64,000 nucleotides of DNA from an uncultured Selenomonadaceae bacterium. GTDB lineage: Bacteria > Bacillota > Negativicutes > Selenomonadales > Selenomonadaceae. The translations under genes and the position numbers were made by a program. Position 1 is the first letter of the stretch. Every line of letters starts with the position of its first letter. Location: contig CALELM010000046.1 in the NCBI GenBank assembly GCA_937902665.1, positions 9,602 through 73,601 of the forward strand, given 5' to 3'. Shown piece by piece: positions 60,156 to 64,000 of this stretch. The notes under the pieces were generated by a model that did not search any database, was not told the DNA's origin, and saw only the letters and a program-made list of their open reading frames with translations.

Positions 60156-61942
60156 TGATGGACGAACGTTTGAATTGGCTGCTTTTGGCTGCGGATTTTG
60201 CCTTGGATGGGGATTCGAGCGGCATGAGGAGCTGTGCAAGGGAAATTTATGAACTGAATCCTTTGCTGGCAGATGGGCCTGCACTGATGGCAGAGGCGGC
60301 GCTTTATGCAGGGAATCTTGAGGAAGCGGACATGCTGGCCCATGATGCGCTGGATCTGAATCCGCATCATCTGTTGTCCAAGCTGGTGCTGGCAGGGGTT
60401 GCGGGACAAAGGTTTCACATGCAGGAAGCCATTTCCTTGTTTAAGGAAGCTGTGGCATCTGTGCAGGAGCGATTGGAGCATATCGAGCGCCTGCGCAGGG
60501 AGCTGGACGTTCGCAGCCGTGCCCTTGGCATAATGGAGGACGAGAAGGATCTGCGGACGAACATGGAGGCAGAGGAAAAGATCTGCAAGCGAATGCTTTT
60601 GCTTGCAAATGGCTGGATGGCGGATTCCTTTTACTTGGCAGGGGATCCCAAGGAAGCGGCGATTGCCATGAAGAAGGCATCGTCCTATGCAGAAAAGACA
60701 GAACAGGCAGCCGCTCTTTACAGCAAGTACCTGTTCCTTTTGAACTACCGTTTGCTTCCTTTGGAACGCTCCAAGATGGAAGCAATGCACTATGCAAAAA
60801 TATGGAAGGGCATCAAGCCCTATGTGCATGAAAACACGCCAAGGCATCCTGACAAGCGGCTGCGTGTCGGGTATATTTCCCCTGATTTCCGTACGCATGC
60901 GGTAGCGAATTTTGTTGCCCCCTTTCTGCGGGATTTTAATGACAAGGAGTTTTCTGTTTATTGCTATTCCCGTGGAAACAAGGATATGGTTACGCAGCAG
61001 CTCCAGCGTTTTCCAGTAGCGTGGCGGGATATTCGAGGGAGGTCTCCAAGGGCTGCGGCTCGCATGATCTTTGAGGATCAGATTGATATCTTGGTGGACT
61101 TGTCAGGTCATTCTCAGGATAACTGTTTGGATATCATGGTGTATCGGCCTGCTCCTGTGCAGGTTTCGGGGATAGGCTATACGAATACGACAGGGCTTTC
61201 CGTGGTGGATTATGTCCTGTCAGATGAGATTTGCATGCCGAAGGGGGTTCAGGCAGGGTTTACGGAGAAAATCCTGCGACTTTCCGGATGCCATTTGTGC
61301 TACGCACCGGAAGTTTTGCGTGAGATGCCGGCAACCTCGGAAATGGCTCCCTGCGTGGAGACGGGGGTTGTGACTTTTGGCTGCTTCAATAATTTTTCCA
61401 AGGTCACGGATGAGATGCTCAGGTTGTGGAGAAGTGTTATGGAACAGGTGCAGGACTCGAAGCTTGTCATCAAGAACAAGATCTGCAGTGTTCCGTCGGG
61501 GCTGCAGATTGTGAGAGACCGGCTTCGGAAAGCAGGATTGCCGATGGCACGCGTAGACCTTCGTCCCTACAGCCCTGATTATTTGGAGCAGTATCGGGAA
61601 ATCGACATTGCCTTGGATACGGCACCGTACAATGGCGGGCTTACGACCTGCGAGGCTCTTTTTATGGGAGTTCCTGTCGTGACGATGCGTGGTTCCTCGC
61701 ATGGCTCCCGCTTTGGTGCCAGCATATTGGCAAATGCCGGATTGGAGGAGCTTGTGGCGGACAGCCCGAGCGAGTATTCCAAGCGAATGGTACGGCTGGC
61801 AACGAACGCAAAGCTCGTCCAAGATTACCGAAAGGGATTGCGGAATCATTTGCAGCACTCCCGCTTGATGGACAGCAAGGGCTATATGGCAGATTTGGAG
61901 GAACGCTATCGGGAAATCTGGCAGGCATATTGCAGGGGCTAG
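60152..61942 (+). CDS. GT41 glycosyltransferase with N-terminal TPR
   Basis: The 596-residue protein has a TPR-like half (1-230), then one GT41 module: LRVGYISPDFRTHAVANF, DLSGHSQDN (Ser after His), GCFNNFSKVTDEM and a divergent nucleotide motif, DTAPYNGGLTTCEALFMGVPVV, in place of PYPGGGTTCD. It is the last gene of the island. The different NGGLTTC motif suggests another donor or acceptor from the enzymes at 40396-49288. It overlaps the previous gene (ATGATGA). Confidence 0.86.
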   Translation: MMMDERLNWLLLAADFALDGDSSGMRSCAREIYELNPLLADGPALMAEAALYAGNLEEADMLAHDALDLNPHHLLSKLVLAGVAGQRFHMQEAISLFKEAVASVQERLEHIERLRRELDVRSRALGIMEDEKDLRTNMEAEEKICKRMLLLANGWMADSFYLAGDPKEAAIAMKKASSYAEKTEQAAALYSKYLFLLNYRLLPLERSKMEAMHYAKIWKGIKPYVHENTPRHPDKRLRVGYISPDFRTHAVANFVAPFLRDFNDKEFSVYCYSRGNKDMVTQQLQRFPVAWRDIRGRSPRAAARMIFEDQIDILVDLSGHSQDNCLDIMVYRPAPVQVSGIGYTNTTGLSVVDYVLSDEICMPKGVQAGFTEKILRLSGCHLCYAPEVLREMPATSEMAPCVETGVVTFGCFNNFSKVTDEMLRLWRSVMEQVQDSKLVIKNKICSVPSGLQIVRDRLRKAGLPMARVDLRPYSPDYLEQYREIDIALDTAPYNGGLTTCEALFMGVPVVTMRGSSHGSRFGASILANAGLEELVADSPSEYSKRMVRLATNAKLVQDYRKGLRNHLQHSRLMDSKGYMADLEERYREIWQAYCRG

Positions 61943-62003
61943 GGCTTCTCTTGTGCCTTGGTCTGTGCTAATAGTTAGATTATTTTGATGATATAGAAAT
62001 TGC

Positions 62004-62032
62004 TTGCTTTTTTATGGGCGGTACGATATACT
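62004..62032 (+). promoter_or_regulatory. Sigma-70-type promoter of the zinc-ribbon gene
   Basis: TTGCTT (62004-62009) and TATACT (62027-62032) are 17 bp apart, about 100 bp before the gene. The 193-bp gap after the island shows no terminator. Confidence 0.65.
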
Positions 62033-62135
62033 GTTTCTTGGATATCCTATTACTTGGTTGATTTGTATCTTTTCGTTGAGTTCAAGGAAGCAAAGGGCAG
62101 GGACATCTAGTATCTAGTCAAAGGGGATTTTTTTC

Positions 62136-62426
62136 ATGGCATTTGAAGACAAAACGTTGGTATGCAAGGAATGCGGAAAAGATTTTATCTTTACTGCAGG
62201 AGAGCAGGAGTTCTATGCGGAGAAGGGCTTTGAGAACGAGCCAGCTCGCTGCCGCGATTGCCGCGACAAGCGCCGCCGCAGCCGCAACGATGGTGGGGAG
62301 CAGCGCCAGATGTACAAGGTAATTTGTGCAGAGTGCGGCAAGGAGACGGAGGTTCCTTTTGAACCAAAGAACGATCGCCCAGTCTATTGCAGGGATTGCT
62401 TCAACAAGAAGAGAGCAGAGCAGTAA
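62136..62426 (+). CDS. Small zinc-ribbon protein
   Basis: The 96-residue protein has two Cys4 clusters, CKECGKDF with CRDC (residues 10-42) and CAECGKET with CRDC (about 64-88). Basic residues (KRRRSRN) lie between them. It matches small bacterial zinc-ribbon proteins that are often described as probable zinc-binding, of unknown role. The Arg-rich linker hints at nucleic-acid binding. It is monocistronic: its own promoter lies before it and a terminator after it. Confidence 0.85.
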   Translation: MAFEDKTLVCKECGKDFIFTAGEQEFYAEKGFENEPARCRDCRDKRRRSRNDGGEQRQMYKVICAECGKETEVPFEPKNDRPVYCRDCFNKKRAEQ

Positions 62427-62453
62427 GGATTTCATGATCGATATGCTTGCAGG

Positions 62454-62478
62454 GAGCCCGTTTTTCGGGCTCTTTTTT
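62454..62478 (+). terminator. Intrinsic terminator after the zinc-ribbon gene
   Basis: GAGCCCG and CGGGCTC form a seven-bp stem with a T loop, followed by six T. Confidence 0.92.
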
Positions 62479-62512
62479 GTGTGCGGATATTCCTTCTTGG
62501 CGAATCACATGC

Positions 62513-62549
62513 TTGACAGGTTGACAGGCATGACTGTGACTTATATAAT
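62513..62549 (+). promoter_or_regulatory. Consensus sigma-70 promoter of the cold-shock gene
   Basis: TTGACA (62521-62526), 17 bp, TATAAT (62544-62549): a perfect match to consensus. A second TTGACA lies at 62513-62518. The leader is only about 55 bases, without the long cold-box leader of enterobacterial cspA. Confidence 0.9.
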
Positions 62550-62608
62550 AGTAAGCGTGGTTGCCATAAGGGCAGTCAGGTTTATTTGTTTCTAGGAGGA
62601 GTATCAAA

Positions 62609-62809
62609 ATGGTAGGTAAGGTTAAATGGTTCAGCGCTGAAAAGGGTTATGGCTTCATTGAGAGAGCAGACGGGGATGACGTGTTCGTGCATTTCTCTGC
62701 AATTCAGGATGAAGGTTTCAAGACTTTGACGGAAGGTCAGGGCGTTGAATTCGACATCGTTGAGGGAGCTCGCGGTCCGCAGGCAGCTAACGTTGTCAAG
62801 ACGGCATAA
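62609..62809 (+). CDS. csp: Cold-shock protein (CspA family)
   Basis: The 66-residue protein has the two RNA-binding motifs KGYGFIER (RNP1) and VFVHFSAI (RNP2), in a complete CSD fold. It binds single-stranded nucleic acids and melts RNA structure. The perfect promoter and AGGAGGA site suggest abundant constitutive expression. A terminator follows directly. Confidence 0.97.
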   Translation: MVGKVKWFSAEKGYGFIERADGDDVFVHFSAIQDEGFKTLTEGQGVEFDIVEGARGPQAANVVKTA

Positions 62810-62832
62810 TTTAGATTTGCTGAAGAGAATCC

Positions 62833-62867
62833 AGTCCCACCTGCATGGCAGGTGGGACTGTTTTTTT
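62833..62867 (+). terminator. Intrinsic terminator after the cold-shock gene
   Basis: AGTCCCACCTGC-ATG-GCAGGTGGGACT is a 12-bp stem followed by seven T. Confidence 0.95.
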
Positions 62868-62891
62868 CATGACCTTCCTTCCGTTTTAAGG

Positions 62892-62920
62892 TTGACATTT
62901 CCAAACCTGTGTATTACGAT
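62892..62920 (+). promoter_or_regulatory. Sigma-70-type promoter of the toxin-antitoxin operon
   Basis: TTGACA (62892-62897), 17 bp, TACGAT (62915-62920). The -10 resembles that of the dehydrogenase gene at 7592. No clear operator palindrome could be assigned. Confidence 0.55.
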
Positions 62921-62975
62921 TGTTATACATAGACTTGGGTGATGGCAGTTGCGCTTACAGAAGGGGGATTTTAGG

Positions 62976-63197
62976 ATGGCAATATCACTTAGGCTTACTC
63001 CGGAGGAGACAGCTTTATTTAAAAATTACGCAGCTTTTTATGGTATCAGTCTATCTGAATTAGTGCGTCGTTCCGTTCTTGAAAAAATTGAGAACGAGTA
63101 TGACTTGAAGGCATTTGAAAAAGCTTATGCTGAGTACGAAAAGGATCCTGTTACTTATTCGATAGATGAAGTGAAAGAGGAATTGGGATTGCTATGA
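62976..63197 (+). CDS. Antitoxin, RelB/DUF6290-like
   Basis: The 73-residue protein begins MAISLRLTPEETALFKNYAAF with ISLSELVRRSVLEKI, a ribbon-helix-helix DNA-binding pattern, and ends in an acidic helix (DPVTYSIDEVKEELGLL) that would bind the toxin. The ATG at 62976 follows GGGGGA; longer frames lack a site. It overlaps the toxin gene by four bases (ATGA), typical of type II pairs in which antitoxin is made first. RelB-type antitoxins repress their own operon. Confidence 0.85.
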   Translation: MAISLRLTPEETALFKNYAAFYGISLSELVRRSVLEKIENEYDLKAFEKAYAEYEKDPVTYSIDEVKEELGLL

Positions 63198-63466
63198 AAA
63201 AATACCATGTGCGGTTTTCTGGTTTTGCCAAAAAGCAGCTTAGGAAGCTGGATAAGCATATAGCTTTCCTGTTGATTTCTTGGCTGGAAAAAAATGTTGA
63301 TGGGGCATCGGATCCCCGTCAGCACGGAAAGGCATTAACAGCAAATCATGCGGGAAAATGGCGGTATCGTGTCGGCGAGTATAGGATCCTCGCAGAGATA
63401 CAAGATGAAACGGTTACGGTGCTGGTTGTCGAGCTGGGGCATAGGCGAGAGGTCTACAGCAAGTAA
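63194..63466 (+). CDS. RelE/ParE-family toxin
   Basis: The 90-residue protein has the RelE/ParE fold pattern: YHVRFSGFAKKQLRKLDKHI, HGKALTANHAGKWRYRVGEYRILAEI and VVELGHRREVY. Members are ribosome-dependent mRNA endonucleases (RelE) or gyrase inhibitors (ParE). GEYRILAEI and LGHRREVY are closer to RelE. Which target is used cannot be told from sequence. It is the second gene of a two-gene operon with a weak terminator after it. Confidence 0.87.
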   Translation: MKKYHVRFSGFAKKQLRKLDKHIAFLLISWLEKNVDGASDPRQHGKALTANHAGKWRYRVGEYRILAEIQDETVTVLVVELGHRREVYSK

Positions 63467-63512
63467 GGGGACGTGCAGAGTCGCATGGTGGGTATGACGG
63501 GAGATTTTCCCT

Positions 63513-63536
63513 GCAAAAACTTTTGCTTGTTTTTTG
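63513..63536 (+). terminator. Weak terminator-like hairpin after the toxin gene
   Basis: GCAAAA and TTTTGC form a short stem with a tiny loop, followed by TTGTTTTTTG. Confidence 0.42.
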
Positions 63537-63627
63537 TTAATTTTTTTTCTTGAAAAGAGGTTTTTTCCTTTCTGTGCAGAATATTTTAACTATAAGCACA
63601 GTAACTTGAGGAAAGGGGATATGTCGC

Positions 63628-64000
63628 ATGGCAACATTCACTGTAAGAGGGAAAAACATTGAAATCACTCCTTCGCTTCGGGAGTACGTTGAAAAGCGCG
63701 TTGGCAAGGTCACGAAGTATTTTGAGAAAGTCGGCGAGATTACGGTACTTCTGACCGTATCCAAGGGAAGGCATATCGTTGAGGTGACGGTTCCTGTTCA
63801 GGGCGGTATTTTGTTGCGTGGAGAGGAAGCCACGATGGATATGTATACCTCCATCGACTTGGTGGTTGAGAAGCTGGAACGCCAGATTCACAAGCAGAAG
63901 ACGAAGTTGGCCCGCAGGTTCCGGGGCGGTGGATTCAAGGTAGATGCCGTTCAGTCGCAGGGGGCTTTGCCGGATGTGCATGACGAAGGAGAAGAATACA
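63628..64000 (+). CDS. hpf: Ribosome hibernation-promoting factor (HPF/RaiA), 3'-truncated by the window
   Basis: The frame is open to the window end. It begins MATFTVRGKNIEITPSLREY, followed by VEKRVGKVTKYFEKV and the helix TSIDLVVEKLERQIHKQK, as in long-type HPF of Firmicutes; the C-terminal dimerisation domain should lie beyond the window. HPF binds the 30S decoding region and dimerises 70S ribosomes in stationary phase. GAGGAAAGGGG precedes the ATG at 63628; an ATG at 63621 is out of frame. No clear promoter was found. Confidence 0.9.
   Translation, partial: MATFTVRGKNIEITPSLREYVEKRVGKVTKYFEKVGEITVLLTVSKGRHIVEVTVPVQGGILLRGEEATMDMYTSIDLVVEKLERQIHKQKTKLARRFRGGGFKVDAVQSQGALPDVHDEGEEY

Overview
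The window looks like chromosome from a motile, Gram-negative-staining Firmicute of the Negativicutes, most likely Selenomonas or a close relative. The evidence is a mixture of traits. The flagellar gene order is Bacillus-like (mbl-flhO-flhP order; yvyF-flgM-flgN-flgK-flgL-yviE-fliW-csrA-hag-flaG-fliD-fliS), yet the genes for P- and L-rings (flgI, flgH, flgA) are present, and these are needed only with an outer membrane. Shine-Dalgarno sites are strong (GGAGG) and TTG/GTG starts are common. The genus is inferred; no rRNA is present.

Layout. 1-5.6 kb: metabolic and signalling genes, namely a 5'-truncated receiver-GGDEF-EAL protein, a HAD phosphatase, a degenerate aldose epimerase and sucCD. 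5.7-7.6 kb: a yvyF paralogue bracketed by two copies of a ~149-bp structured repeat, then a convergent lactate-dehydrogenase-family gene. 7.8-13.7 kb: mreB followed by the rod and P/L-ring genes flgF-flgG-flgA-flgH-flgI-flgJ. 13.7-23 kb: envelope genes (AMIN-phosphodiester glycosidase, S55 peptidase-like protein, murA), an enhancer-binding-protein-like regulator without GAFTGA, trmB and ftsW/rodA. 23-34.9 kb: a ygbA-like gene, then the late flagellar cluster ending in flagellin.

34.9-61.9 kb is the most unusual part. About 27 kb, nearly all on the + strand and often with overlapping genes, encodes TPR/glycosyltransferase proteins: GT2 (one protein has three GT2 domains), GT41 O-GlcNAc-transferase-like enzymes (one 1660-residue protein has three catalytic domains), GT8, GT9-like and StrF-like enzymes, a pair of GT-A-like enzymes and two methyltransferase-like proteins. 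It begins 90 bp after the flagellin stop codon, beyond a strong terminator and without an obvious promoter. I infer a flagellin O-glycosylation island in which GT41 enzymes prime Ser/Thr of the flagellin and the others elongate and decorate the glycan.

62-64 kb: a zinc-ribbon protein, a cold-shock protein, a RelB/RelE-type toxin-antitoxin pair and the start of a long-type ribosome hibernation factor, cut by the window end.

Regulation visible in sequence: a recurring sigma-28-like motif (TTAA-N15-TYCGATAT) occurs upstream of flgG and twice in tandem before flagellin, with a variant before flgM. The flagellin leader holds a hairpin with GGA in a hexaloop plus a GGA-rich Shine-Dalgarno site, a good candidate for CsrA control beside fliW-csrA. 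The 149-bp repeat occurs four times, always in the same orientation, and its right end makes an outward promoter-like sequence.
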